Origin: Bacteroidales bacterium
GTDB lineage: Bacteria > Bacteroidota > Bacteroidia > Bacteroidales > P3
Assembly (NCBI GenBank): GCA_017522065.1
Contig: JAFXAD010000049.1
Span: forward strand, 1 to 64,000
Reading direction: 5' to 3'
DNA length: 64,000 nt
This document shows positions 7,268-15,640 of the stretch, in pieces. The number at the start of each line of letters is the position of its first letter. The first letter of the stretch is position 1. A model generated the notes under the pieces. The model was not told where the DNA came from. It searched no databases and worked only from the letters and a program-made list of their open reading frames with translations. Position numbers and translations under genes: made by a program.

Positions 7268-9208
7268 CTACTTGTCTATCATCACTTTTGCAATCTCGTC
7301 GTTGATGAGGGTCGCAAAGGCGTCGGGAGTCATGCTTCCGAGGTCGCCAGCACCCTGACGGCGTACTGAGATGGTTCCTTCGCTAACCTCCTTCTCGCCG
7401 AGGATGAGCATAAAGGGATACTTGCCCAGTTCGGCGTCACGGATTTTGCGGCCGATTTTCTCGCTGCGTTCGTCGATAGTGCCGCGGAGGTCCATATCTT
7501 CGAGACGTGCGAGCATCTGGCGGGCATCGTCGACGTATTTCTCGCTGACGGGCAGGATGATGAACTGCTCGGGAGTGAGCCAGAGCGGGAATTTGCCGCC
7601 AGTGTGTTCTATAAGGACTGCACAGAAGCGTTCCATCGAGCCGAAGGGGGCGCGGTGGATCATGACCGGGCGATGTTTCTGGTTGTCGCTACCGATGTAT
7701 TCGAGTTCAAAGCGTTCGGGCAGGTTGTAGTCGACCTGGATGGTACCAAGCTGCCAACGGCGTCCGATTGCGTCCTTGACCATGAAGTCAAGCTTGGGAC
7801 CGTAGAATGCGGCCTCGCCGTATTCGACCTTTGCGGTGAGGTTTTTCTCCTTGCAGGCTTCGACAATAGCGGCTTCGGCTTTTGCCCAGTTCTCGTCGCT
7901 GCCGACATATTTGGTTTTGTCGTTAGGATCGCGGAGCGAAATCTGTGCCTCGAAATTCTCAAAACTGAGGGCTTTGAATATGATTTCGATGATTTCCATC
8001 ACCTTGATGAATTCATCCTTTACCTGGTCGGGGCGGCAGAAGATGTGGGCATCGTCCTGCGTGAACGAACGAACGCGGGTGAGACCATGCAGCTCGCCGC
8101 TTTGCTCGTAGCGGTATACTGTACCGAATTCGGCTATGCGGAGCGGGAGGTCCTTATACGAATGAGGCTCGTTCTTGAAGATCATGCAGTGGTGCGGGCA
8201 GTTCATCGGCTTGAGGAGGTATTCCTCGCCTTCTTCGGGAGTCGTGATTGGACGGAAGCTGTCGGCGCCATAGTGATCCCAGTGGCCAGAAGTGACGTAG
8301 AGTTGTTTGCCACCGATATGGGGGGTCATAACCTGCTTGTAGCCATAGCGCTTCTGAATCTTGGACAGGAAAGCCTGCAGACGCAGACGGAGGTCGGTGC
8401 CCTTGGGAAGCCAGATGGGAAGGCCTTTGCCTACAGTGTCGCTGAACATGAAGAGACCGAGTTCCTTGCCGAGTTTGCGGTGGTCGCGTTTCTTGGCTTC
8501 TTCGAGCATGAGCAGGTATTCGTCGAGTTCTTTCTTCTTCGGGAAGGAGATTGCGTAGACACGTGTCAGCTGCGGGCGGTGCTCGTCGCCACGCCAGTAA
8601 GCGCCAGCGAGGTTGATGAGCTTGATGGCCTTGATGGGACTGAAGTCAACAAGGTGCGGACCGCGGCAGAGGTCGGTGAACGTACCGCTGTCGTAGAAGC
8701 TGATTTCGCCGTCGTTGAGTTCGCTGATGCGCTCAAGCTTGTATTCGTCACCTTTCTTGGTGAAGAAGTCGATGGCCTCGGCCTTGCTGACTTCGCGACG
8801 GGTGATGGGCGTCTTTGCTTGGACCAGTTCCATCATTTTCTTCTCGATTTTCGGGAAGTCCTCGCTCGAGATTTCGTATTTGCCGAAATCGATATCATAG
8901 TAAAAACCATTTTCGATGGCAGGTCCAAAACCGAACTTGATGCCCGGATAGAGCTGTTCGAGTGCAGTGGCCAGAAGGTGAGCCGACGTGTGCCAGAACG
9001 TATCCTTGCCTTCTGCGTCGTTCCAAGTAAGGAGCTGAACGGTGGCATCGTTGTCGATATGGCGATAGAGTTCGATGACCTTATCGTTAACTTTAGCCGA
9101 CAGCACATTGCGTGCTAATCCTTCACTAATGCTCTTGGCAATTTCGAGTGGCGTTACGCCCTTTTCGTATTGGCGGACCGAACCGTCGGGGAAGGTTATG
9201 TTTATCAT
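7268..9208 (-). CDS. thrS: Threonyl-tRNA synthetase
   Basis: A 646-residue class II synthetase with the full bacterial layout: TGS domain (1-60), editing domain with [14 protein letters not shown] and [11 protein letters not shown], catalytic core with MNCPHH (zinc cysteine), motif 2 [20 protein letters not shown], motif 3 near [11 protein letters not shown], and an anticodon-binding domain from about residue 540. It charges tRNA-Thr. First gene of the leftward translation operon, with a good promoter at 9330-9359. Confidence 0.98.
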   Translation of the reverse strand: MINITFPDGSVRQYEKGVTPLEIAKSISEGLARNVLSAKVNDKVIELYRHIDNDATVQLLTWNDAEGKDTFWHTSAHLLATALEQLYPGIKFGFGPAIENGFYYDIDFGKYEISSEDFPKIEKKMMELVQAKTPITRREVSKAEAIDFFTKKGDEYKLERISELNDGEISFYDSGTFTDLCRGPHLVDFSPIKAIKLINLAGAYWRGDEHRPQLTRVYAISFPKKKELDEYLLMLEEAKKRDHRKLGKELGLFMFSDTVGKGLPIWLPKGTDLRLRLQAFLSKIQKRYGYKQVMTPHIGGKQLYVTSGHWDHYGADSFRPITTPEEGEEYLLKPMNCPHHCMIFKNEPHSYKDLPLRIAEFGTVYRYEQSGELHGLTRVRSFTQDDAHIFCRPDQVKDEFIKVMEIIEIIFKALSFENFEAQISLRDPNDKTKYVGSDENWAKAEAAIVEACKEKNLTAKVEYGEAAFYGPKLDFMVKDAIGRRWQLGTIQVDYNLPERFELEYIGSDNQKHRPVMIHRAPFGSMERFCAVLIEHTGGKFPLWLTPEQFIILPVSEKYVDDARQMLARLEDMDLRGTIDERSEKIGRKIRDAELGKYPFMLILGEKEVSEGTISVRRQGAGDLGSMTPDAFATLINDEIAKVMIDK

Positions 9209-9329
9209 TTTTTCAGACTTTCTATTCTATAATATAGTGTTTTTCAATATTCGCAGTTATTTCATAACAAACACGTACAAAAGAAGATACGGCATTTTTA
9301 AATCCTCTTTCGCACACATTTGCAAATTG

Positions 9330-9359
9330 CAAAGATATAAAAAATATTTGGAATACAAA
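9330..9359 (-). promoter_or_regulatory. Promoter of the thrS operon
   Basis: Minus strand: -33 TTTG (9359-9356), 18 bases, then -7 TATCTTTG (9337-9330). This fits the Bacteroidota consensus well. The predicted leader to thrS is about 115 bases. Confidence 0.75.
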
Positions 9360-9456
9360 TTTTTATTGTTCAGTTGAGTTGTTTTATAAATATTGCTGCC
9401 GGCAACACAATAATCTGCACCGGTAATGCGTTTTCGGGAAAATACTCATTTATTAT

Positions 9457-10260
9457 ATGAAAAACACTATTGGCAGGACCCTAACTATCATTCTGGCGGC
9501 AACGGCCATAATATCAGCATGCAACCGGCATGCTGGCAGTGACGAACTTCGTCTTCAGACCCTGTCCGACTCGGGACTATATATATGCTATGCCAACTCG
9601 TCGTTTGGTGCTGACACCTTCTGCGTGAAACGTTCCTACACGATGGCGTGGCCAAAAAATGCACCTGACGAACTGAAACGCGAAATCATTCGCCTGGCAT
9701 TTGGCGACAACACGGCAAATTTCAATCGTGCTTCGGACAATTTTCTCGAGGACTTGATGCTCTTCGACGACGACACGCTGACGCGATCCATTCGCGTCGA
9801 TGCGTTCAATGCCGATGCCGATTGGATGAGCTATATGCACGTTTCGTCAGAATGCACCAACGACAGCGGCCTTTACTGTTTCCATATCGCATACGAAAAC
9901 TATATGCGCTACGCCGCCCACGGCATGTACGGGTCGCACTACGTGACATACGACACTGACAACAAAAGAATTGTACGCCTCTGCGACCTGGTCGACACGT
10001 CGAAGTTGGAGCCCGTCATCCAAAAGGCTATCGAGGACCTCCCCGTCAACGGCGATGTGCTATGCAATGTGTACGGCCCCGACATCCCTATGACCGACAA
10101 TTTCCTCATCGACAGCACTCGCAAATGCATAATGCTCGTTTACCAGCCATACGACATCGCAAGCTACGCCAATGGCATACAGACCGTTGTGCTCCCCATC
10201 GACTGGCTGTCGAAACAAATCGAGTTGACACCCTACGCAAAGGAAATATTCGGAATTTAA
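9457..10260 (+). CDS. Lipoprotein with DUF3298 (RsiV/PdaC-like) domain
   Basis: A 267-residue predicted lipoprotein: signal peptide then lipobox ISAC (Cys22). The second half has the DUF3298 pattern seen in RsiV and PdaC C-terminal domains: GSHYVTYDTDNKRIVRLCDL, a helix of acidic/hydrophobic residues, and the closing MLVYQPYDIASYANGIQTV followed by LPIDWL. In RsiV-type proteins this fold binds lysozyme or helps act on peptidoglycan; in Bacteroidota lipoproteins the role is unknown. Stands alone between thrS (divergent) and hisS. No promoter box was found upstream. Confidence 0.8.
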   Translation: MKNTIGRTLTIILAATAIISACNRHAGSDELRLQTLSDSGLYICYANSSFGADTFCVKRSYTMAWPKNAPDELKREIIRLAFGDNTANFNRASDNFLEDLMLFDDDTLTRSIRVDAFNADADWMSYMHVSSECTNDSGLYCFHIAYENYMRYAAHGMYGSHYVTYDTDNKRIVRLCDLVDTSKLEPVIQKAIEDLPVNGDVLCNVYGPDIPMTDNFLIDSTRKCIMLVYQPYDIASYANGIQTVVLPIDWLSKQIELTPYAKEIFGI

Positions 10261-10366
10261 GATTTAAAACAGTCTCCAAATAATAATGTAACCGCTTCGT
10301 ACGTTATACAACATATAATATCACCCAGACAACTATCACATCCAACAACAATAAAAGCACTATAAA

Positions 10367-11623
10367 ATGGCAATGATTAAGACGCCCGTGAAGGGAATGC
10401 CCGAGCAGATGCCCGCCGACATGGAGATTCGCGAGTATGCTCTGAACATGATTAAGGAAACCTACGGAAAATTCGGCTTTTCGCTGATAGAGACCCCCAT
10501 GATTGAGCATATCGAAAACCTGACGAACAAACAGGGCGGCGAGAATGAGTCGCTAATATTCAAAATCCTGAAACGAGGCGACAAACTGAAAGAGGCCGAC
10601 AGCCAGGACGAGCTGTGCGACAGCGGTCTGCGCTACGACCTGACGGTACCTTTGAGCCGCTTCTTCGTCAACAACATGAACCTGCTCCCCTACCCTTTCA
10701 AAGCCATGCAGCTGGGCAGCTCGTTCCGCGCCGACAAGCCGCAGAAGGGACGTTTCCGCCAATTCACGCAGTGCGACATCGACATCATTGGCGACGGCAG
10801 CAACCTGGCCGAGATTGAATTGATATCCGCCACCGCCGAGATGCTGCACCGTCTGGGCATGGGCAACTTCAAAATCCGCGTCAACGACCGCCGCATCCTC
10901 AAGGCTATGTCGGCCGCCTGCGGCTTCGCTGCCGACAAGTTCGATGAGATATGCATAGTGCTCGACAAACTGGACAAAATCGGCGTCGATGGTGTTGCCG
11001 ACCTGCTGCGCAAGATGGAACTCGCCGAAGATGGCATCGCAAAATACAGCGCAATGCTGGCCGACGGAACCGACTACGACCTCTGCAAAGGCTTTGCCGA
11101 CAAGCACATTGGCGAAAGTTTAGACAGCTCAATTGCCGAGAATATGGACACCATCATCAGCTGCGTACGCGCCCTGATAGAGGGTCGCGGCACGATTGTG
11201 TTCGACCCCTCGCTGGTCCGCGGCATGGGCTACTACACAGGTCCTATATTCGAAATCGAGCTGATTGACAAGAAGAACTACTCCTTCTCGATTGCCGGCG
11301 GCGGACGCTACGACGAAATGATCGGCAAATTCAGCGACGGCAAGATTCAGGCTCCGGCCTGCGGCTTCTCGATAGGGTTCGAACGCATCGTCACCATTCT
11401 GAAGGACAAGGGTTTCAAGCCCGAAAGAAAATATGAGTCGGTAGCCTACCTGCTGCGTCCCGGTCTGGCGGCCGACCGCGTCCGCGAGGTCATCGTCGAA
11501 GTCAACCGCCTTCGCGACGAGGGCAACCGCGTCCTCATCAGCCCCAAAGCCAAGAACGTCAAAGCCCAGATCGAAAAGCTCGAAGAGTACGGCTACACAC
11601 GAATTGTGAAGGTCGAGGAGTGA
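10367..11623 (+). CDS. hisS: Histidyl-tRNA synthetase
   Basis: A 418-residue class II synthetase charging tRNA-His. Visible are motif 2 (SSFRADKPQKGRFRQFTQCD), the histidine-specific LVRGMGYYTGPIFEI, motif 3 (ACGFSIGFERI) and a C-terminal anticodon-binding domain beginning near residue 330. It is a little short compared with the common 420-460. The N-terminus PVKGMPEQMPADMEIREYA replaces the usual KGTRDF-type start, but the downstream catalytic landmarks are intact. Ends at a strong hairpin (11634). Confidence 0.95.
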   Translation: MAMIKTPVKGMPEQMPADMEIREYALNMIKETYGKFGFSLIETPMIEHIENLTNKQGGENESLIFKILKRGDKLKEADSQDELCDSGLRYDLTVPLSRFFVNNMNLLPYPFKAMQLGSSFRADKPQKGRFRQFTQCDIDIIGDGSNLAEIELISATAEMLHRLGMGNFKIRVNDRRILKAMSAACGFAADKFDEICIVLDKLDKIGVDGVADLLRKMELAEDGIAKYSAMLADGTDYDLCKGFADKHIGESLDSSIAENMDTIISCVRALIEGRGTIVFDPSLVRGMGYYTGPIFEIELIDKKNYSFSIAGGGRYDEMIGKFSDGKIQAPACGFSIGFERIVTILKDKGFKPERKYESVAYLLRPGLAADRVREVIVEVNRLRDEGNRVLISPKAKNVKAQIEKLEEYGYTRIVKVEE

Positions 11624-11633
11624 GAGTTTTTTT

Positions 11634-11672
11634 CGGATTGGCAAAAGTTTTTTTGCCAATCCGTTATTTATT
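11634..11672 (+). terminator. hisS terminator hairpin
   Basis: Perfect 13-bp stem CGGATTGGCAAAA / TTTTGCCAATCCG with a four-base loop (GTTT), followed by an AT-rich tail rather than a pure T run. Its right arm also supplies the -33 box of the next promoter. Confidence 0.75.
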
Positions 11673-11682
11673 TGTAATTTTG
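11652..11682 (+). promoter_or_regulatory. Promoter of the mntA-hepT pair
   Basis: -33 TTTG (11652-11655), 19 bases, -7 TAATTTTG (11675-11682). It overlaps the hisS terminator hairpin. The 33 bases 11652-11684 match 12451-12483 at 28 positions. Confidence 0.8.
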
Positions 11683-11706
11683 CAAACCAGAAAAACGTTA
11701 TAAGCC

Positions 11707-11722
11707 AACTCATATTTGAGTT
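11707..11722. promoter_or_regulatory. Inverted repeat in the mntA leader
   Basis: AACTCA-TATT-TGAGTT, a perfect six-base inverted repeat about 20-25 bases after the predicted transcription start and 48 bases before the mntA start. A possible operator for self-repression or a leader hairpin; not shown. Confidence 0.4.
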
Positions 11723-11769
11723 TCGGAACAACGAGGAAAACCACACCTTGAACAAATAGCATTAAGGAT

Positions 11770-12069
11770 ATGAGCACCGAGACTATGACCAAAATTATTG
11801 CCGAGTATTTCAAGACCCAGCCAGTCTTGAGAGCATGGCTTTTTGGCTCGTATGCTCGTGGCGAGGAGAATCCTGACAGCGATGTCGACTTGCTTGTCGA
11901 GTTGGACGAGAGTCAACGAATAGGGCTGCGTTTTTTTGGAATGTATATGGACTTGAAGGAATTGCTTGGCAGAGAGGTGGATCTTGTCGCCGACGGATGC
12001 CTGATGCCTTTTGCCGAAGAGACGGCAAACCGTGACAAACTGTTGATTTATGAGAGAGGTCGCGCGTGA
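11770..12069 (+). CDS. mntA: MNT-type nucleotidyltransferase antitoxin MntA
   Basis: A 99-residue minimal nucleotidyltransferase. It carries the family signature GSYARGEENPDSDVDLLVEL (G-S-x-A-R-G, then D-x-D metal ligands), and a second carboxylate in EVDLVAD. In characterised HepT-MntA pairs the enzyme adds AMP to the partner HEPN toxin and silences it. The gene overlaps the next by 20 bases, which matches the usual pair arrangement. Function as an antitoxin is from family knowledge and context. Confidence 0.88.
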   Translation: MSTETMTKIIAEYFKTQPVLRAWLFGSYARGEENPDSDVDLLVELDESQRIGLRFFGMYMDLKELLGREVDLVADGCLMPFAEETANRDKLLIYERGRA

Positions 12070-12391
12070 TAGAGAAAGGCTGATTCACATCAAAGAAGCA
12101 ATCAGCAGGATTAATCGCTACATAGCCGATATCGACTTGGAGCATTTGCTCGACGATGATATGCGATACTATGCTGTGGTTAAGAATATTGAAATTATCG
12201 GGGAAGCGGCCAATATGCTGACCGACAAATTCAAGTCAACACATCAGACAACGCCCTGGAAAATGATTATCGGTATGCGCAATTATATCATTCACGAGTA
12301 TTTTCAGGTAAAATTCGGCGTTGTCAAAGAAGTTCTGACCCTTGATTTGCCCGAACTGGAAAAACAAATCGACGCTTACTTGATGGAATAA
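12050..12391 (+). CDS. hepT: HEPN-domain toxin HepT
   Basis: A 113-residue helical HEPN protein (DUF86 type). The RNase motif R-x4-H is present as RNYIIH, followed by EYF, at residues about 78-85; upstream the conserved helix IEIIGEAANMLTDKF is typical of HepT. HEPN toxins cut RNA or tRNA until AMPylated or bound by their MNT partner, encoded immediately upstream. Start taken at the ATG overlapping mntA by 20 bases. A terminator hairpin follows at 12435. Confidence 0.88.
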   Translation: MREVARDRERLIHIKEAISRINRYIADIDLEHLLDDDMRYYAVVKNIEIIGEAANMLTDKFKSTHQTTPWKMIIGMRNYIIHEYFQVKFGVVKEVLTLDLPELEKQIDAYLME

Positions 12392-12434
12392 TTGTTCCCG
12401 GTTTTAAATCAACATTTTGCCATACTATTTATGA

Positions 12435-12459
12435 ACTGGTAAAAATATTATTTGCCAGT
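12435..12459 (+). terminator. hepT terminator-like hairpin
   Basis: Stem ACTGGTAAA / TTTGCCAGT (one G-T pair) with a seven-base AT loop. Built like the hisS terminator and, like it, overlapped by the next -33 box. No T run, so termination strength is uncertain. Confidence 0.5.
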
Positions 12460-12481
12460 CCGTAATTTTTGTGTACTTTTG
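12451..12481 (+). promoter_or_regulatory. Promoter of the candidate RNA / surface cassette
   Basis: -33 TTTG (12451-12454), 19 bases, -7 TACTTTTG (12474-12481). Nearly the same layout and sequence as the promoter at 11652. Transcription should start near 12488, almost 400 bases before the next gene. Confidence 0.8.
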
Positions 12482-12487
12482 CATCGT

Positions 12488-12803
12488 CGTTTCACCCGAA
12501 GCCGAAGCGGGGTAAAGAGGTGGGGATTACGCCCACTCCAATACTCGCTAAAGCAGACAGGAGCAGCGACAGGACATATAAAAGAGACGTGTAACAGCGT
12601 TTATCTGCGGCGAATAAGAATCTCGCAAATTCTCAACATGATACCGCAATAGCGCAATGTTCCTCGTCCACAGGTTTGGCGTATAGTATACTTTCTATAT
12701 ACCAATATGCGTGGGCTTCGGCATTGCTTATTCTGTATCAGGGGCAATGCGAGAGCCTTTATTCGCGGGATAAGCAAAGTGGCAGATTCCCGCGCTTTTT
12801 TTA
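12488..12803 (+). ncRNA. Candidate structured RNA or long attenuator leader
   Basis: A roughly 315-base segment with a promoter at its start and an intrinsic terminator at its end: CGCGGGA (12764-12770) pairs with TCCCGCG (12788-12794), then CTTTTTTT. A further perfect hairpin GCATTGC/GCAATGC occupies 12721-12750, and AGAAT/ATTCT and TGCGG/CCGCA pairings occur near 12606-12650. Codon structure is poor in all frames. It does not match RNase P, tmRNA or SRP RNA cores that I can recognise. It may be a free-standing RNA or a leader controlling the two genes downstream. Confidence 0.5.
12764..12801 (+). terminator. Intrinsic terminator closing the candidate RNA
   Basis: Seven-base-pair stem CGCGGGA / TCCCGCG, loop of 17 bases, followed by CTTTTTTT. 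It precedes the next start codon by about 75 bases, so read-through would be needed for expression of the downstream genes from the 12451 promoter. Confidence 0.6.
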
Positions 12804-12874
12804 TGTTTTCAGTACAACTATTAAAGACCTGCATTTCGGGAATCGTGCGGGATAACAAAATTAATGAATCAAAG

Positions 12875-13258
12875 ATGGAAAAATTGATTTTTAATATAAA
12901 GGAACATAGGAAGAGCCCTGAGTGGCCATTCTTCAATGAACGAGTCCACTATTTCAAAGAAATAACCAGCAAAGAAATGTCTATTAAAAGACTGCAAGAG
13001 ATATTAGAAGCAGATCAACCTTACAACATAGTTGACGTGATTCTGTCAAAGAATATAAATGCCTCGACAGAAAACATTATTTCGAAATCGTACAAGGTGA
13101 AGAAAATGAAAAATTGTTTTAATGCAAATGGCGAACAGTTGTATGCTTGGATGTATAAACTTAACAATGGGGAGTTCAAGAATATTGAATTTGGAACAAT
13201 CCAAGAATTTGAAACTATAGTATCAAAAAATATAACCATTAAAATAAGTGAATTATGA
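12875..13258 (+). CDS. Hypothetical protein, AT-rich gene
   Basis: A 127-residue Lys/Asn/Ile-rich protein, family not recognised, with no signal peptide or membrane segment. The frame is open further upstream (to 12707) but that part runs through the candidate RNA and terminator, so the start is placed at MEKLIFNIKEH. The stop overlaps the next start by four bases (ATGA), so it is coupled to the leucine-rich repeat gene. Third positions are mostly A/T, unlike neighbouring housekeeping genes, which suggests foreign origin. Confidence 0.6.
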   Translation: MEKLIFNIKEHRKSPEWPFFNERVHYFKEITSKEMSIKRLQEILEADQPYNIVDVILSKNINASTENIISKSYKVKKMKNCFNANGEQLYAWMYKLNNGEFKNIEFGTIQEFETIVSKNITIKISEL

Positions 13259-14673
13259 AACGTTTATTATCAATTTTCATTGCCATTACAGCATTTGTGC
13301 AAATATCGCAAGCCCAACACTATGATTTCTCCGCAACCGTCCCAAGCGGACAAACACTATACTTTAGGTATTCTACAAATGGAAAAGTTATAGTTACACC
13401 TCCCAATACTAATACTTATCCCTATCACTATAGTGGAGGACCAGCGGGTAATCTAGTAATTCCGGGATCTATATTTTATAATGGATTTAATTGGGAAATT
13501 GATTATATTGACGATAAAGCTTTTTATGATTGTGTCAGATTAACATCGGTGGTTATTTCCGACAGTATAACTTCCATTGGTGTACAAGCATTCGAGAGCT
13601 GTGGCGGTTTGGCCTCAGTTGTTATAGGGAATGGCGTTACTAGTATTGGCGGATATGCCTTTTATAACTGTTCCGGATTGACTTCCACGATTTATAATGG
13701 AACAATCGCACAATGGTGTAACATTTCATTTGGTAATGGTTCGTCTAATCCTATATGCTACTCTCTTGGTCTAACAATTGGTGATACAGTAATCACAAAT
13801 CTTGTAATTCCCGATAGTGTGACAGAAATCAAGCCTTATGCTTTCTATAATTGCGACAGCTTCAGATCGCTCAAAATACCCGATTGCGTCACCAATATTG
13901 GAGTGTCGGCATTCCTAGGATGTAACCATCTCACAAATATTACTCTGGGAAGTGGATTGCAAACAATTGGTGAAAATGCATTTAGAGGATGTGACCATCT
14001 CACAAATATTACTCTGGGAAGTGGATTGCAGACAATTGGTGAAAACGCCTTTGGAGGATGTACGCAGGTGGTGCGAATAAAATCTTATTCTACGGAGGCA
14101 CCAACTGTGCAGAGCAATACTTTCAGTGACTTGAGTGACAACGTTATTGTCAATGTTCCATGCGGTAGCGGTTCTATCTATGAAAATGCAGCCTATTGGT
14201 TCCGATTTGATATTCAGGAGGATTTGATGTACTCTTTCTCCGTCACATCAGGCAATCCATCACAAGGTACAGTACAGATAATCAAGCAACCGACTTGTGA
14301 TGATGCAGAGGCTGTGGTAAAAGCGAATGCTTATCACAACTACCATTTTGTAAGGTGGAGCGATGGAAATACTGATAGCCTTCGTTATATCGTGGTGATA
14401 CAAGACACGGCAATTCAAGCAGAGTTTGCCGAAGGTAGTGGAACAGAAGGTATTGATAATATTGAGTATGATGCTATCCAGATTTATTCCAAAGACGGAC
14501 GAATTTTTGTTGTAGTGGACAATCATCCGCATGATGAGTTCCGTGTGTTTGATGTTATGGGTAGGGAAGTTTTTTGTACCACACAGGGAGATGAGACTCC
14601 GCAATTCCCGGTAGGAGTCTATTTTGTCAAGCTGAAAGGCTTGCCAGCCCGCAAGGTGGTGGTGATACAATAG
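13255..14673 (+). CDS. BspA-like leucine-rich repeat surface protein with T9SS-type C-terminus
   Basis: A 472-residue secreted protein. Signal peptide (1-20, ending ISQAQ), then BspA-type repeats (LRR_5 pattern, such as LTSVVISDSITSIGVQAFES) to about residue 285, an InlB-like divergent repeat (FVRWSDGNTDSLRYIVV, about 325-393), and a type IX sorting domain (FRVFDVMGREVF to PVGVYFVKLKG, last 75 residues). BspA-like proteins act in adhesion. Two adjacent repeats are almost identical at DNA level (13918-14055), a sign of recent tandem duplication. AT-rich like its partner gene; ends at a strong terminator. Confidence 0.88.
   Translation: MKRLLSIFIAITAFVQISQAQHYDFSATVPSGQTLYFRYSTNGKVIVTPPNTNTYPYHYSGGPAGNLVIPGSIFYNGFNWEIDYIDDKAFYDCVRLTSVVISDSITSIGVQAFESCGGLASVVIGNGVTSIGGYAFYNCSGLTSTIYNGTIAQWCNISFGNGSSNPICYSLGLTIGDTVITNLVIPDSVTEIKPYAFYNCDSFRSLKIPDCVTNIGVSAFLGCNHLTNITLGSGLQTIGENAFRGCDHLTNITLGSGLQTIGENAFGGCTQVVRIKSYSTEAPTVQSNTFSDLSDNVIVNVPCGSGSIYENAAYWFRFDIQEDLMYSFSVTSGNPSQGTVQIIKQPTCDDAEAVVKANAYHNYHFVRWSDGNTDSLRYIVVIQDTAIQAEFAEGSGTEGIDNIEYDAIQIYSKDGRIFVVVDNHPHDEFRVFDVMGREVFCTTQGDETPQFPVGVYFVKLKGLPARKVVVIQ
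13918..14055 (+). repeat. 69-bp tandem duplication inside the LRR gene
   Basis: Two 69-base units encoding one 23-residue leucine-rich repeat each (HLTNITLGSGLQTIGENAF shared), with only a few base differences. In frame, so unequal crossing-over would change repeat number without breaking the gene. Confidence 0.9.
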
Positions 14674-14700
14674 ACCTCAATCATAAATTGAAACAAAAGA

Positions 14701-14740
14701 AAGAGTATATCTCCAGTGTTGGGAGATATACTCTTCTTAT
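14701..14740 (+). terminator. Terminator of the LRR gene
   Basis: Perfect 14-bp stem AAGAGTATATCTCC / GGAGATATACTCTT, loop AGTGTTG, followed by CTTAT. Lies 28 bases after the stop. Confidence 0.8.
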
Positions 14741-14751
14741 ATCATAACAAA

Positions 14752-14880
14752 TCAAATGTTGTACGCCTTGGCGATATTGATCACACCTTCAGGCACTTCC
14801 AAGCGTTCCTCGTCCGACAGGGTCATGATGACACCTGAATGCAGGGCAAATTTTTGCCAACTTCTTTTGATACTGGCAAA
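14752..14880 (-). pseudogene. Possible C-terminal gene remnant
   Basis: The minus strand between the convergent LRR and nitroreductase genes has a short open frame with this genome's codon style; its end reads MTLSDEERLEVPEGVINIAK before a stop at 14752. No start or upstream body remains, because the frame runs into the 23-base repeats at 14879 and a stop at 14932. It looks like the tail of a lost gene; the family was not identified. Confidence 0.3.
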
Positions 14881-14933
14881 AGATTTCTTTTGCTGCCAGC
14901 GAAAGAAATCTTTTGCTGCCAGCGAAAGAAATT
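14879..14933. repeat. 23-bp tandem repeat forming inverted arms
   Basis: Units of 23 bases: AAAGATTTCTTT plus TGCTGCCAGCG, then AAAGAAATCTTT plus TGCTGCCAGCG, then a partial unit. The first 12 bases of unit 1 and unit 2 are exact reverse complements, giving a 12-bp hairpin. Confidence 0.85.
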
Positions 14934-14976
14934 ATACTAAACAACACACCTTTTTGGTGTTGGCAGATTGTTTTTT

Positions 14977-15612
14977 TTAAATGATAATCAAGTCCTCAAG
15001 TTTTACTTTGGGAATGTAGTGGATGCCGTCGCGTCGGTAGTAGGCGTGGGGGTCGGATTCCTTAATGGGGACCAGCTCGAAGCGCTCGGCACCCTTGCCG
15101 ACGCAGAGCACCGCAACGGGGTCGCAGGGGAGATTGAAGGCCTCTTTCAGTTTCGCCTTGTTGAAGGCGCCGACAATAAGGGTGTTCAATCCCATCTCTA
15201 CAGCTCGCAACGACATAGCTTCGAGCGACATACCGAGGTCGATAAGCGCCAGTTTGTCGTCGCCATTCAACGAACAGACAATGATGAAGGCCTCGGGTTC
15301 GGTACCGGGGAATGGCAAATGGAGCTCCGGCAGAGCAGCTCCCATCTTGATGTTTTCAAGCACTTGCTGCGACTCTTCGCCCTGTGTCACCAGCCGGAAC
15401 CGCAGCACCTGACGGTTGCAGCCGGAGCCCAGTTTTGTGTTGACCGAGACAATCTGCTCCAATTCCTGACGTTTGACGACATACTCTTTTTTGTAGCCGC
15501 GCGTTGAGCGGTTCTTTGTCAACAGTTCGTCGATGGTATGCCCTACCCTCTTGGTTACTTTCTTCGTTCCAAAGACTTCGTCATATCGTTTTTCCAAATA
15601 ATTGTCTGCCAT
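14977..15612 (-). CDS. Nitroreductase-family protein
   Basis: A 211-residue protein with the compact nitroreductase layout: ELLTKNRSTRGYKKE near the N-terminus (R-S-x-R flavin-phosphate contact), NRQVLRFRLV, then DLGMSLEAMSLRAVEMGLNT and the C-terminal VAVLCVGKG. These FMN enzymes reduce nitro compounds, quinones or flavins with NAD(P)H; the substrate is unknown. A broken copy of its first 26 codons lies just upstream (15725-15801). Confidence 0.85.
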   Translation of the reverse strand: MADNYLEKRYDEVFGTKKVTKRVGHTIDELLTKNRSTRGYKKEYVVKRQELEQIVSVNTKLGSGCNRQVLRFRLVTQGEESQQVLENIKMGAALPELHLPFPGTEPEAFIIVCSLNGDDKLALIDLGMSLEAMSLRAVEMGLNTLIVGAFNKAKLKEAFNLPCDPVAVLCVGKGAERFELVPIKESDPHAYYRRDGIHYIPKVKLEDLIII

Positions 15613-15640
15613 CGAATTTATATTTAGTGAATTATTATTA

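Noticed and set aside
7604-9118. 504-codon open frame on the plus strand
   Set aside because: Antisense of thrS with no recognisable domain.
12601-12936. Minus-strand 111-codon frame and the plus-strand 5' extension of the 12875 gene (from 12707)
   Set aside because: Both run through an intrinsic terminator and hairpins between a promoter and the next gene; composition looks non-coding, so the region is treated as RNA-like.
14756-14980. 74-codon plus-strand frame after the LRR gene
   Set aside because: It is built from the 23-bp repeats and has poor codon use; the minus strand reads better as a remnant.
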